Shown: one piece after another, positions 15,540 through 23,579 of the stretch
Numbering within the stretch: position 1 is the first letter of the stretch
Layout: each line of letters begins with the position of its first letter
Source: an uncultured Oscillospiraceae bacterium
Lineage (GTDB): Bacteria > Bacillota > Clostridia > Oscillospirales > Oscillospiraceae
Length of the DNA: 37,810 nt
NCBI GenBank assembly: GCA_905234855.1
Contig: CAJOIU010000014.1
Location: forward strand, 1 to 37,810
Reading direction: 5' to 3'
Program-made: the position numbers and the translations under genes
The notes under the pieces: model-generated
The model's database searches: none
What the model was told of the DNA's origin: nothing
Seen by the model: only the letters and a program-made list of their open reading frames with translations

Positions 15540-15568
15540 TTTACAAACAGCGCTGTTTATAATATTAT
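15540..15568 (+). promoter_or_regulatory. Promoter region of the first beta-helix gene
   Basis: The stretch is AT-rich with two possible readings: TTTACA (15540-15545)-17-TATTAT (15563-15568), or TTGTGC (15534-15539)-18-TATAAT (15558-15563). The rest of 15391-15633 shows a small GACGCC/GGCGTC hairpin near 15400 and no gene. Confidence 0.5.
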
Positions 15569-15633
15569 TAATGAGATGTAATCTTGTGAAACAAATCGCA
15601 CGACATCAAGATCAGAAAGGAAAGGTACAGCAC

Positions 15634-18249
15634 ATGAAGAAAACCGCAAGAATCCTTGCCCTTGCGCTGGCGCTCTGCTTCGTTCTGTCGCTGGGAGCTA
15701 TGGCCTCCGGCGAGCCGAGCGGACAGCCCAGCGGCGCGGCGGGCGGCTTCGCTCAGGTGGACGCCACCCATTGGGCGGGCAGCGCCGTCACCGTCGAGCG
15801 CGTGGAATACGCGCCCGAATTTGCCGATCAGGGCTATGTCGATTCCACCCTGTTCACCAGCGTATCGAAGATCGTCACCGACGCGGGCGAGATCGATGTG
15901 GACAGCACCGTCTATACCCCGATCCTCACCGTGGACGGTGTGCAGGTCGACCTCTATAACGCCGAGAACGTGAGCTTCACCGGCGATGTGGAGATTACCC
16001 TCGTCGAAAAGGGCGACTCGAACAACAATAAGGGCGCTCCCTTCGGTGCGGACAAGGCGCAGTCGAGCTTCGGCCCGTTCTACTACACCGCTGCGGCGTA
16101 TATCGCCGACGGGAAGTATGACACGGCCAAGTCCGTCGAGGCCGCCCAGATCAGCGGCTCGGTGACGGATACCGCGGCCGACGCCCTGCAGGTCGTGTCC
16201 GGCGGCGATTACTTCTCCGGCGTCTATATCAACAACTCCGATTATGCCATCAACGACGCGCAGATGAGCTTCACAGGCGCCTGCGGCGACGATTTCAACG
16301 GCTGGGGCGCGGGCATCGTGGTGCTGGGCGATTCGAATGTTGAGATCAACCGCAGCGTGATTTCCACGCAGGGCGTGCTGCGCTCGGGTCTGTTCACCTC
16401 CGGCAATGCCGTTGCCACGGTGAAGGATTCCGTCATCGTCTCCCGCAACGACGAGGACGCCATCCCCTATGACACCGAGGACAACTATGCCACTCCGATG
16501 ATGCAGCAATGCCCCTTCGGCCTTGGCATCCAAGGCAACATCCGCGCCAGCCTCGCCTGCGGCGCGGGCATGAACGTCTTTGAAAACTCCCTCGTCGCCT
16601 CCAACGGCTGGGCCGTCCTCTCCACCGACTCCGGACGCTCCGGCGCGGACGCGCTGATCGCGAATGCAATGGTCGCCGTCGTCGGCACGGTGGTGGACGC
16701 TGCCGATCCCTCCGCGGACTTCACCTATGAGGTGAACGGCGAGGATTACGGCGTGGCTGTCGGCCGCTACGGCGAGACCTCCGGCTATATCGCCTATGCC
16801 GACTCCGGCGTGAACGATTACGCCTATGGCTCCGCATGGTATTCCCCCGATTATCTGGGAATCATCACCACCGGCACCGTCACCATGGCGGAGGGCTCCT
16901 ACGGCTGGTCCGGCCGCATCGGCTTCATGAGCCATTCCGGCGGCGGCTCCTCGGGTCATGGCGGGCTGAATGTCTCCGACTCCAGCTTCGATATCCAAGA
17001 CGCCTTTGCCGTCACCCAGCTCTCCGGCACCTACAGCACCACCACGAACCTCGACAACGTGGATATCTCGCTGGCCGGAAACGGCGCGGATATCCTTTAT
17101 ATCCAGCTCAACTCCGACGATAACGCCGGCGGCCCGGGCAATACCTCGAACACCATCACCGATCTGACGTACGACGAGTACCTCACCACCGCCGCCGCCT
17201 CCGGCGAGCCCACCGAGAACTTCAGCGAGCTGAACGTGTCGAACTCCGTCGTGCAGGGCAACATCTACAATGCCGCCTCCGACGACGGCGTGGGTCTTGT
17301 CGTGACGCTCGACAACGCCGAGATCGACGGCGAGATCTCCTCCGCATGGACACGCCATGTGGATGCCGCGGGCAATGACCTTGCCTCCACTACCATCGAC
17401 TGCGACTACTACACCGGCACCCGCGACGGCGCGAACGGCGTGTATGACTACACCATGTATCTGCGCGTGAAGGCCGAGGCCGCGCCCACCGTCAATAACC
17501 CCGTGACCCTCGTCATGCGAAACGGCGCGAAGTGGATGGTCACCGACACGAACTATCTCGCCTCCCTCACCATCGACGAGACCTCCAGCATCATGGGCAT
17601 GAACCTTGTCATGACCGTGAACGGCGTGGAGACCGCCATCGAGCCGGGCACCTATACCGGCGAGATCGTCCTCACCGCCGGAGCCGCGCCCGCCCGTCCC
17701 GAGGGCGACGCGGAGATCAAGGCCCCCGTCATCGGCGAGGCCGCCCAGATCGCCGCCGCCTCCGCCGAGGCAGCCCCCGCCTTCGAGGCAACGAACACCT
17801 ACGAGCCTTTTGACGTCGCCGTGGACGACGGCATGGTGCTTCCCTTCTCCAGTGTGGAGCTGGCCGTGACGGATACCACCGCCGCCATCTATATCCCCGA
17901 TACCGCCAAGCTCATCGAGTGCGAGATCGTGAACGGCGAATGGGTCATGGAGGGCTCCGATTTCGTGGACGACGCCATCATCGCCGCTGCGAAAGCGCTT
18001 TATGAGGGCGACGGCGCCGCCGATCCCGCTGCCTCCGGCGAGGCCGCCGGGGAGAGTAAGTGGGACGCTTGGATCGACTACCTGAAGGCGTTCGTGGAGG
18101 ACGGCAGCATCGACGATATCAAGGACATGGTCCTTGCCGAGCTTGACGCCGCGCAGGAGGCTGACTATCCCGGTATGCTCGACGGCACCGTCTTCGGCGT
18201 GTTCGCGTTTACCTACGACGCGACCCCCTATGAGGATTTCGAGGGCTGA
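15634..18249 (+). CDS. Secreted beta-helix protein with C-terminal helical module
   Basis: I chose the ATG at 15634 because it follows AAAGGAAAGG and opens a clean signal peptide (KKTARILALALALCFVL, cut after AMA); the frame is open back to 15460. The mature 850-residue protein begins SGEPSGQPSG. Its body is a series of short beta strands with Asn/Gly/Ser turns (for example GVYINNSDYAIN, NVEINRSVIST, AVATVKDSVIVS), the pattern of a right-handed parallel beta-helix. The end of the helix carries VTLVMRNGAKWMVTDTNYLASL, a motif echoed in the proteins at 31236 and 36098. The last 64 residues (about 808-871, WDAWIDYLKAFVEDG...) are a divergent form of the helical module seen at 14457. No catalytic residues of polysaccharide lyases were recognised. 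Adhesin-like or carbohydrate-binding role is inferred from fold only. Confidence 0.8.
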   Translation: MKKTARILALALALCFVLSLGAMASGEPSGQPSGAAGGFAQVDATHWAGSAVTVERVEYAPEFADQGYVDSTLFTSVSKIVTDAGEIDVDSTVYTPILTVDGVQVDLYNAENVSFTGDVEITLVEKGDSNNNKGAPFGADKAQSSFGPFYYTAAAYIADGKYDTAKSVEAAQISGSVTDTAADALQVVSGGDYFSGVYINNSDYAINDAQMSFTGACGDDFNGWGAGIVVLGDSNVEINRSVISTQGVLRSGLFTSGNAVATVKDSVIVSRNDEDAIPYDTEDNYATPMMQQCPFGLGIQGNIRASLACGAGMNVFENSLVASNGWAVLSTDSGRSGADALIANAMVAVVGTVVDAADPSADFTYEVNGEDYGVAVGRYGETSGYIAYADSGVNDYAYGSAWYSPDYLGIITTGTVTMAEGSYGWSGRIGFMSHSGGGSSGHGGLNVSDSSFDIQDAFAVTQLSGTYSTTTNLDNVDISLAGNGADILYIQLNSDDNAGGPGNTSNTITDLTYDEYLTTAAASGEPTENFSELNVSNSVVQGNIYNAASDDGVGLVVTLDNAEIDGEISSAWTRHVDAAGNDLASTTIDCDYYTGTRDGANGVYDYTMYLRVKAEAAPTVNNPVTLVMRNGAKWMVTDTNYLASLTIDETSSIMGMNLVMTVNGVETAIEPGTYTGEIVLTAGAAPARPEGDAEIKAPVIGEAAQIAAASAEAAPAFEATNTYEPFDVAVDDGMVLPFSSVELAVTDTTAAIYIPDTAKLIECEIVNGEWVMEGSDFVDDAIIAAAKALYEGDGAADPAASGEAAGESKWDAWIDYLKAFVEDGSIDDIKDMVLAELDAAQEADYPGMLDGTVFGVFAFTYDATPYEDFEG

Positions 18250-18384
18250 TGCTTTTTCTTGAAAGAAAAAGTATCCAAAAAGAACTTTATATTCGCTCGA
18301 AAAGCCAGCGTTTCCAAAGCGCTGCGCCCGGATTTACGATCCGGCTTTCATCGAGGCGAGGTTTACGCAGCGAAATAACAGTAT

Positions 18385-18416
18385 GGCGTCCGGCCAAAGC
18401 CGGACGCCATTTTTTA
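18385..18416. terminator. Strong terminator, usable on both strands
   Basis: GGCGTCCGGC (18385-18394) pairs with GCCGGACGCC (18399-18408), followed by ATTTTTTATTT. It lies between the beta-helix gene (+) and immA (-). The 170-base gap also holds a CTTTTTCTT/AAGAAAAAG-type hairpin at about 18255 and a smaller CCGGAT/ATCCGG hairpin near 18330. Confidence 0.8.
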
Positions 18417-18421
18417 TTTCT

Positions 18422-18742
18422 TCAGCCCGTGAGCCAGCGGACAAGCTCCTCGGGGGAGGTGAACAGGGGGATGGTATGGACGCGGTCGCCGCGGGCGGGG
18501 AGCAGACCGTCTTCCGGGAGCAGACCGTCTGCCTCGGCCTCCTTTTCGCGGATGGGCTTGTCGGAATAGAAATGCCCGAGGCGGATATGCTCCAGCTCAT
18601 GCCGGAGCGCCGCCTCCTGCGTGCTTTCCGGGTACAGCGTGTTGAGATAGATGTCAAAGCTGCCGTCGTCGTTCGGGAACGTGGCGGCCTTTACGCTGCG
18701 GTTCGGAAAATCGAGGCGGCGGATATAGTATTCAGCCTCCAT
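18422..18742 (-). CDS. ImmA/IrrE-type metallopeptidase
   Basis: This 106-residue protein carries the zinc motif HExxH in LRHELEHIRLGHF, with a downstream KEAEAD segment as probable third ligand. ImmA-type proteases cleave the XRE repressor encoded beside them and so derepress the element on damage or signalling. It is short for the family (often about 150 residues), with little after the active-site helix, so it may be a minimal form. Its start overlaps the repressor gene by 11 bases, indicating co-expression from the repressor promoter. Confidence 0.85.
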   Translation of the reverse strand: MEAEYYIRRLDFPNRSVKAATFPNDDGSFDIYLNTLYPESTQEAALRHELEHIRLGHFYSDKPIREKEAEADGLLPEDGLLPARGDRVHTIPLFTSPEELVRWLTG

Positions 18743-19106
18743 GGCTGCGCAGGGCGGTGAAGAAATCCATGACCGCCTTCACGTCCTCGGGCTTTGCGCC
18801 GTCCACGCTCTTGAGAAGCGCGCGCACCTCCGGCCGTGTTTCCAGCATCTCCAGATAGCGGTCGAGCTCATCGTCCGGCTCGTCCGGCTCCATGCGGTCG
18901 CTCTCGCCGGTGAGCCAGCGCAGGTTCACGTTGAGATACCGCGCCATCTCCCGCAGCACAGGCAGCTTCGGCTTCTGGATGAAGCCGGATTCATACCGCT
19001 GGATGGTGGACTTGTTCAGCCCCACGCTGGCGGCAACGTCGTCCAAGGTTTTTCCCCGCAGCTTGCGGGCGCTTTTGAGCCGCGCGGACATCAGCGCAAG
19101 ATCCAT
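18732..19106 (-). CDS. XRE-family (Cro/CI-type) repressor
   Basis: The 124-residue protein opens with a classical helix-turn-helix (about residues 5-65: LKSARKLRGKTLDDVAASVGLNKSTIQRYESG, key turn ASVGLNKSTIQRYE), followed by an acidic linker (EPDEPDDELD) and a helical C-terminal segment. It is expected to hold the prophage late operon silent and to regulate itself through the TTGC-N5-GCAA sites just upstream. AGGGAGG precedes the ATG. Coupled to immA downstream, as in ICEBs1-type immunity modules. Confidence 0.9.
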   Translation of the reverse strand: MDLALMSARLKSARKLRGKTLDDVAASVGLNKSTIQRYESGFIQKPKLPVLREMARYLNVNLRWLTGESDRMEPDEPDDELDRYLEMLETRPEVRALLKSVDGAKPEDVKAVMDFFTALRSHGG

Positions 19107-19130
19107 AAAAATACCTCCCTGCCGGTCGTG

Positions 19131-19159
19131 CGGCGCGTCCTCGGGGCGCGCCGTTTTTT
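19131..19159 (+). terminator. Hairpin with T tract, antisense in the repressor leader
   Basis: CGGCGCG (19131-19137) pairs with CGCGCCG (19147-19153), followed by TTTTTT on the plus strand. On the plus strand it could block antisense transcription coming out of immA/repressor; on the minus strand it forms a structured leader of about 80 bases before the repressor ATG. Confidence 0.5.
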
Positions 19160-19193
19160 GTCGCTATACGTCTCCCTTTTACCCTCTGCCGTG

Positions 19194-19278
19194 ATTGTAT
19201 CATAAAAAATTGCGAAAAGCAAGAAAAACTATTGCAAATTTTATTTCACTGTGCTAGTAATGATATTGCAAAAAGCAA
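19194..19278. promoter_or_regulatory. Divergent prophage promoters with repressor operators
   Basis: Minus-strand promoter: TTGCTT (19222-19217), 17 bases, TACAAT (19199-19194). Plus-strand promoter: TTGCAA (19232-19237), 17 bases, TAGTAA (19255-19260). Two near-identical inverted repeats TTGC-N5-GCAA lie at 19210-19222 (over the minus -35) and 19266-19278 (just past the plus -10); a half site TTGCAA overlaps the plus -35. The arrangement is that of a lysogeny switch where the XRE protein binds to both sides. Confidence 0.7.
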
Positions 19279-19292
19279 CGAGGAGAATAGTC

Positions 19293-19472
19293 ATGCGAGA
19301 TAAATGCAACAAATGTATCTATTCCTGCCCGGTGGACGTGGGGGAGGAAAACGAGATGATGCGCGCCTGCGTATACATTTTGGTGAAATACGAACGGCGC
19401 CCGTGTCCGGCGGGCGCGGGCTGCACGGTCTATGAGCCGCGCCGCAGGGGGGAGCGCAGCAAATGGCTGTGA
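19293..19472 (+). CDS. Small cysteine-rich phage protein
   Basis: The 59 residues contain CNKCIYSC near the start and further cysteines at CVYILVKYERRPCPAGAGC, suggesting a small zinc-binding fold. AGGAG lies 8 bases before the ATG at 19293. It is the first gene after the plus-strand promoter and overlaps terL by 10 bases. Function unknown; no small terminase is otherwise visible, but nothing here resembles one. Confidence 0.7.
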   Translation: MRDKCNKCIYSCPVDVGEENEMMRACVYILVKYERRPCPAGAGCTVYEPRRRGERSKWL

Positions 19473-21145
19473 GCGCCCGCCGGTTCATCGAGAAGAATTT
19501 GTATATCCGCACGAAGGACGCAAAGATCATCCCGCTGAAGCTCAATCCCGCGCAGGTGCGGCTGTATAACGCGCTGGAGGCGCAGCGCAAGGCGAAAAAG
19601 CCCATGCGCGTCATCATCCTCAAGGCGCGGCAGCTCGGCTTTTCCACGCTGGCGGAGGCGCTCATCTTCCAGCGTACGGCGACGAAGCCGAACGTGAACT
19701 CCCTCATTGTGGCACATCGGGAGGATTCGACGGCGAATCTATTCAAAATGTCGAAGCTTTTTTTCGAGCAGATGCCGGACGAGCTGCGCCCCATGCATAA
19801 AAATTCCAACGCCCGGGAGCTGGTGTTTGAAAACCCGGAGCGCGATCCGGAGAAAAAGGCGCGCGATCCCGGCCTCATGAGCCGCATCCGCTGCAACACA
19901 GCGGGGGGCGGAGGCGTCGGCCGCAGCGACACGATCCATAACGTCCACGCCTCGGAATTTGCCTTCTGGGGCGGCGACAAGACGGCGACATGGATCGGCA
20001 TCCTGCAGGCCGTGCCGTCCACGCCGGATACGATGGTCATCGTGGAAAGCACCGCGAACGGCTTCGACGAGTTCCATCGCCTGTGGGAGGCGGCGGTGCG
20101 GGGGGAATCGGATTTCGAGCCGCTGTTTTTCCCGTGGTTCGAAAACCCCGCCTACCGCCGCAGGGTCCCGCCGAAAACGGAATGGACGGCGGAGGAGCGG
20201 CAGCTCGCGGAGCAATACGGCCTCGACGACGAGCAGCTTATGTGGCGGCGCTGGTGCATCCGCAACAACTGCGCCGGGGACGAGCGCATTTTCCGGCAGG
20301 AGTATCCCTCCTGCCCGGACGAGGCCTTCCTCACCACCGGCCAGAGCGTGTTCGACAACGACAAGGCCGCCCAGCGGCGGCGGGAGGCGATCTGTCCCGT
20401 CATGCGCGGCTGCTTCGAATACGACGCGGACGACGACCCGACCCGCATCCGCCATATCCGATGGACGGAGCGGCCGGACGGCATCATCCGCATCTATGAG
20501 CCGCCCCAGCCGCGGCGGCATTACGTCCTCGGCGGCGATACCGCCGGCACCGGCTCCGACTGGTTCACCGGGCAGGTGATCGACAACCTCACCGGGCGGC
20601 AGGCCGCCGTTCTGAAGCACCAGTACGACGAGGATCAGTACGCGCGGCAGATGTACTGTCTCGGCCGGTATTACAACGACGCCCTCATCGGCGTCGAGAC
20701 GAACTATTCCACCTATCCTGTCAAAATGCTCTCCCTCATGGGGTATCCCCGCCTGTATGTGAGAGAGCTTCCCGATACCTTCAGCGGCGGCGTCCGCGAG
20801 GCCTTCGGCTTCGAGACGACCAGCCGGACAAGGCCGGTCATCATCGCCCAGCTCGTGGCGTCCTTCCGGGAGCACCCGGAGATCGTTTCCGACGCGGACA
20901 CGCTGGGCGAAATGATGACCTTTCAATACAACCGGGAGCGTCGGCCCGAGGCCATTCCGGGGGAGCATGACGACCTCGTGATGGCGCTGGCCATCGCCCA
21001 CGGCATACGCACCCAGCAGGAGGTCCTTGACGAGCCGGAGCCGTCCGCAAGGCGGTTCTGGACAAAGGACATGCTGGAGGACTATGCCCGGGCGGATGAG
21101 GAGGGACGGCGCGTCCTGACAGGCCTGTGGGGAAGGCCAAAATGA
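19463..21145 (+). CDS. terL: Phage terminase large subunit
   Basis: This 560-residue packaging motor has an N-terminal ATPase and a C-terminal RNase H-like nuclease. The Walker A-like loop is LKARQLGFST (about 53-62), Walker B is MVIVES (191-196) followed by the T-A-N-G coupling motif. Nuclease residues: Asp359 in GGDTAGTG, Glu412 in VETNYS, and Asp503/Asp504 in EHDDLVMALA. All look intact, so the protein could be active. GGGGGGAG precedes the ATG, which overlaps the upstream Cys-rich gene (ATGGCTGTGA). Confidence 0.95.
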   Translation: MAVSARRFIEKNLYIRTKDAKIIPLKLNPAQVRLYNALEAQRKAKKPMRVIILKARQLGFSTLAEALIFQRTATKPNVNSLIVAHREDSTANLFKMSKLFFEQMPDELRPMHKNSNARELVFENPERDPEKKARDPGLMSRIRCNTAGGGGVGRSDTIHNVHASEFAFWGGDKTATWIGILQAVPSTPDTMVIVESTANGFDEFHRLWEAAVRGESDFEPLFFPWFENPAYRRRVPPKTEWTAEERQLAEQYGLDDEQLMWRRWCIRNNCAGDERIFRQEYPSCPDEAFLTTGQSVFDNDKAAQRRREAICPVMRGCFEYDADDDPTRIRHIRWTERPDGIIRIYEPPQPRRHYVLGGDTAGTGSDWFTGQVIDNLTGRQAAVLKHQYDEDQYARQMYCLGRYYNDALIGVETNYSTYPVKMLSLMGYPRLYVRELPDTFSGGVREAFGFETTSRTRPVIIAQLVASFREHPEIVSDADTLGEMMTFQYNRERRPEAIPGEHDDLVMALAIAHGIRTQQEVLDEPEPSARRFWTKDMLEDYARADEEGRRVLTGLWGRPK

Positions 21146-21159
21146 AGGGAGGTGAGGAT

Positions 21160-21294
21160 ATGGAAAAGAGCCGCGGCTATGAGCAGGGCATCCGCAATAC
21201 CGGCGCGCAGGAGGTTTGCGCGCTGCGGAAGAACGCGCCCGTCAAGAAGGGTCATGCCGCCCGGGGAAAAGACCTGCGGAGCGGCAAGCGCTGA
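21160..21294 (+). CDS. Small basic phage protein (44 aa)
   Basis: The ATG at 21160 follows GGGAGGTGAGG and opens a 44-residue frame rich in Lys/Arg (ending KGHAARGKDLRSGKR), with one Cys. It sits between terL and the scaffold-like gene with normal spacing, so it is probably real. Function unknown; nucleic-acid binding is only suggested by charge. Confidence 0.6.
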   Translation: MEKSRGYEQGIRNTGAQEVCALRKNAPVKKGHAARGKDLRSGKR

Positions 21295-21327
21295 TACGGC
21301 TTCGCGCAGAAAACGAGAGGAGACATT

Positions 21328-21975
21328 ATGGAAGAGAACAAAGCCGCTATGAGCGGCACAGGCGAAAAAGCGCCGGAGGTCGCCGCCCCGGTCAACGAGG
21401 AGAAGCATTCGGAGACGGCGGCTCCGCAGAATGACCGCCGAAGCGACAGCGCCCGCGCCGAAGACGGGCGATACGCCGCCGCCCGCCGCAGGGCGGAGGC
21501 GGAACGGGATCAGGCCATCGAGCAGATGGATCGGCTCGTGAAGGCGGAACGCGGCCGTCTGGCCGGAGAACAGGAGCGGACGCGGCAGGAGCGGATGCGC
21601 ATCGTGGCGGACGATCAGGTGCGCGAGATCTCCCGTCTGGACGGGGAGATCCAAAGCATCGACGATCTTTTGGCGATGCCGGAATACGAGGAGTTTTACG
21701 AGCTGGTGAAGCGCGGCGTCAGTATGGTGCAGGCCTACAAGCTCACGCGCTATGACCGGCTGATGCAGCGTGCCTCGGAGGCCGCCGCGCGGCAGACCGT
21801 CCGCAGCCTCGGCTCGCGTCAGCATCTGGCCGCGCTGGCCGGTCAGCCGGGCATGGGCGAATATGTGTCCGTTCCGGCGGAGGTCGCCGCCGAATACCGT
21901 CTCGCGAAGCCGGGCATCACCGATGCCGAGATCCGGCGGAAATACCGCAAATACAAGAAATATCAAAGACAGTAA
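21328..21975 (+). CDS. Scaffold-like coiled-coil protein
   Basis: This 215-residue protein is highly charged. Residues about 45-110 form a long Arg/Glu/Gln-rich coiled coil (ARRRAEAERDQAIEQMD, ERTRQERMR), and the C-terminus is basic (RRKYRKYKKYQRQ). Its place right before the decoration and capsid genes and its composition fit a head scaffolding protein, with the basic tail contacting capsid protein. This is inferred from position and composition, not from a recognised family. GAGAGGAG precedes the ATG. Confidence 0.65.
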   Translation: MEENKAAMSGTGEKAPEVAAPVNEEKHSETAAPQNDRRSDSARAEDGRYAAARRRAEAERDQAIEQMDRLVKAERGRLAGEQERTRQERMRIVADDQVREISRLDGEIQSIDDLLAMPEYEEFYELVKRGVSMVQAYKLTRYDRLMQRASEAAARQTVRSLGSRQHLAALAGQPGMGEYVSVPAEVAAEYRLAKPGITDAEIRRKYRKYKKYQRQ

Positions 21976-21993
21976 CAAAGGAGTGTTTCAACT

Positions 21994-22380
21994 ATGGCAT
22001 TTACCCCCTATTCCTATGAGAGCGGCCAGCCCTCGCCCTTCGCGTATCTGAAGGCCTCCGCGGGCACCTATTCCATCGGCCTGTGCGCCGCGCTCTCGGA
22101 CGGCACCGCGGCGAAATCCGTGAATCCGGATTACGTCATTATGAGCGACGCCGGCACCGTGGCGGCCGGAACGGTGCTTCCGGCGATCCATATCACGGAC
22201 GATGTGATCTTCGAGGCGCCGCTGGCCGAGGCCTCGTCCGCCCTGAAGCCCGGCAGCCTCGTGGACGTGGCGGCGGACGGGCTTTCTATCGCCAATACCG
22301 CAACGAACAAAAATGTTCAGATCATCGACATGAACGGCACCGCCGCCGGTGATCTTTGCCGCTGCCGCTTTGTCGGCTGA
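21994..22380 (+). CDS. Head decoration/stabilising-like protein
   Basis: The 128 residues are Ala/Gly/Ser/Thr-rich with a beta pattern (GTVLPAIHITDDVIFEAPLAE, GSLVDVAADGLSIANTA). Small proteins of this type immediately before the major capsid gene are commonly capsid decoration or stabilising proteins. AAAGGAG precedes the ATG; the major capsid ATG follows 20 bases after the stop. Confidence 0.55.
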   Translation: MAFTPYSYESGQPSPFAYLKASAGTYSIGLCAALSDGTAAKSVNPDYVIMSDAGTVAAGTVLPAIHITDDVIFEAPLAEASSALKPGSLVDVAADGLSIANTATNKNVQIIDMNGTAAGDLCRCRFVG

Positions 22381-22400
22381 GAAAAGGAGGAGTACACACT

Positions 22401-23402
22401 ATGGCTAATATCGTGATCGCGGAGGGCTCCGGCCGTCTTGATACCCTGTACGGCAAGTATCAGGCCCCCATCGCAAGCTGCATCGAGGACGTGACCGAGG
22501 CTTGGAAGGCCAAGGAGATCGGCCCCAAGATCTTCCGTCAGGTAAAGAGCGACAACTGGGCCGAGGCCTTCACCAGCGTGACCGCCGCCTCCGACTGGCA
22601 GGTCGTGGGCGAAAACGGCGCCCACCCGACGAACGGCTTTGAGGAGGGCTATCCGAAGACCATCGTCAATCAGGTCTGGAAGAGCCAGATCGCCATCTCC
22701 CGCGAGATGAGCGACGACAACAAGATCAGCGAGATGACCAAGCGCGCCACCAAGCTGACAGATTCCTTCTACCGCACGAGAGAGCGCTTTTTCGCGAACC
22801 TGCTGGGCACTGCCAGCACCGGCGTGACCGGCGTCACCCTGAACGGCTTTTCCTTCGACTGCGCCAGCGCGGACGGTCAGTGCCTGTTTTCCACCGCGCA
22901 TCCCGCCAAGGTCTCCGGCAGCGCCCAGACGAACAAGTATGCCGACGCCTTCTCCGAGACCGCTCTCGGCGCGGCCATGACCGCCATGCAGAACTTCAAG
23001 GGCGATAACGGCGAGACCCTCGGCCTCGAGCCGGACACCATCATCATCCCGAACATCGCCTCTCTCAAGAAGAGCGTGTTCTCCGTCCTCGGCTCCTACG
23101 AGATGCCCGGCACGGCGAACAACGATTTCAACTATCTCTTCGGCTCCATGCGCGTACTGGTATGGCCGTATCTGAACGACTATATCGGCAGCACCAACGT
23201 AGCGCCGTGGTTCCTCATGGACAGCTCCTACAACGAGCAGTGCGACGGCGCCGTATGGCTCGACCGCGTGGACTGCGAGATCACGAGCCGCCTCGGCGCG
23301 AACGACGAGAACATCTGGGACGGCTACGCCCGCCTTTCCGCCGGCTTCGTTGACTGGCGGTTCATTCTGGGCGGCGGCCTGAGCGGCGGCAGCGACCTGT
23401 AA
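22401..23402 (+). CDS. Major capsid protein
   Basis: The 333-residue protein has the pattern of an HK97-type or Mu gpT-like capsid subunit: TEAWKAKEIGPKIFRQV, VVNQVW-like segment (TIVNQVWKSQIAISREMSDD), the YRTRERFFANLLGTA helix, a CLFSTAHPAK loop and LEPDTIIIPNIASLKKSVFSVL in the core domain. I chose the ATG at 22401 because AAAAGGAGG lies 8 bases upstream; the frame is open further back without a ribosome site. There is no long N-terminal delta domain, in line with a separate scaffold gene upstream. Confidence 0.85.
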   Translation: MANIVIAEGSGRLDTLYGKYQAPIASCIEDVTEAWKAKEIGPKIFRQVKSDNWAEAFTSVTAASDWQVVGENGAHPTNGFEEGYPKTIVNQVWKSQIAISREMSDDNKISEMTKRATKLTDSFYRTRERFFANLLGTASTGVTGVTLNGFSFDCASADGQCLFSTAHPAKVSGSAQTNKYADAFSETALGAAMTAMQNFKGDNGETLGLEPDTIIIPNIASLKKSVFSVLGSYEMPGTANNDFNYLFGSMRVLVWPYLNDYIGSTNVAPWFLMDSSYNEQCDGAVWLDRVDCEITSRLGANDENIWDGYARLSAGFVDWRFILGGGLSGGSDL

Positions 23403-23427
23403 GACGGCGCGGCTGCCCCTGTGATAA

Positions 23428-23533
23428 GCGCGGAAAAGGAGTCGCCGCGCGAAATATTGCCTGCGGGGACAAGCTTTTGTTTGTGACCCAAGCCGTCCCC
23501 GCAGGACGTTTCGCCGGGGTATCTTTTCCGCGC
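23428..23533. other. Nested inverted repeat between capsid and portal genes
   Basis: Outer stem GCGCGGAAAAG (23428-23438) pairs perfectly with CTTTTCCGCGC (23523-23533); inner stem CCTGCGGGGAC (23460-23470) pairs perfectly with GTCCCCGCAGG (23495-23505); a 5-bp stem CGAAA/TTTCG (23450-23454, 23509-23513) lies between. This fills most of the only long gap (about 177 bases) in the late operon. There is no T tract, so it is not a simple terminator. It could be a structured RNA, an mRNA processing or stability element, or a small palindromic insertion. Confidence 0.7.
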
Positions 23534-23579
23534 GGGACGGGCTGCCGCCGAAGAGTGCTTCCGAGGAAAGGAGAAATGC

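Noticed and set aside
15460-15633. N-terminal extension of the beta-helix protein from the ATG at 15460.
   Set aside because: A strong ribosome site and a standard signal peptide begin at 15634, and the extension overlaps the promoter-like sequences.
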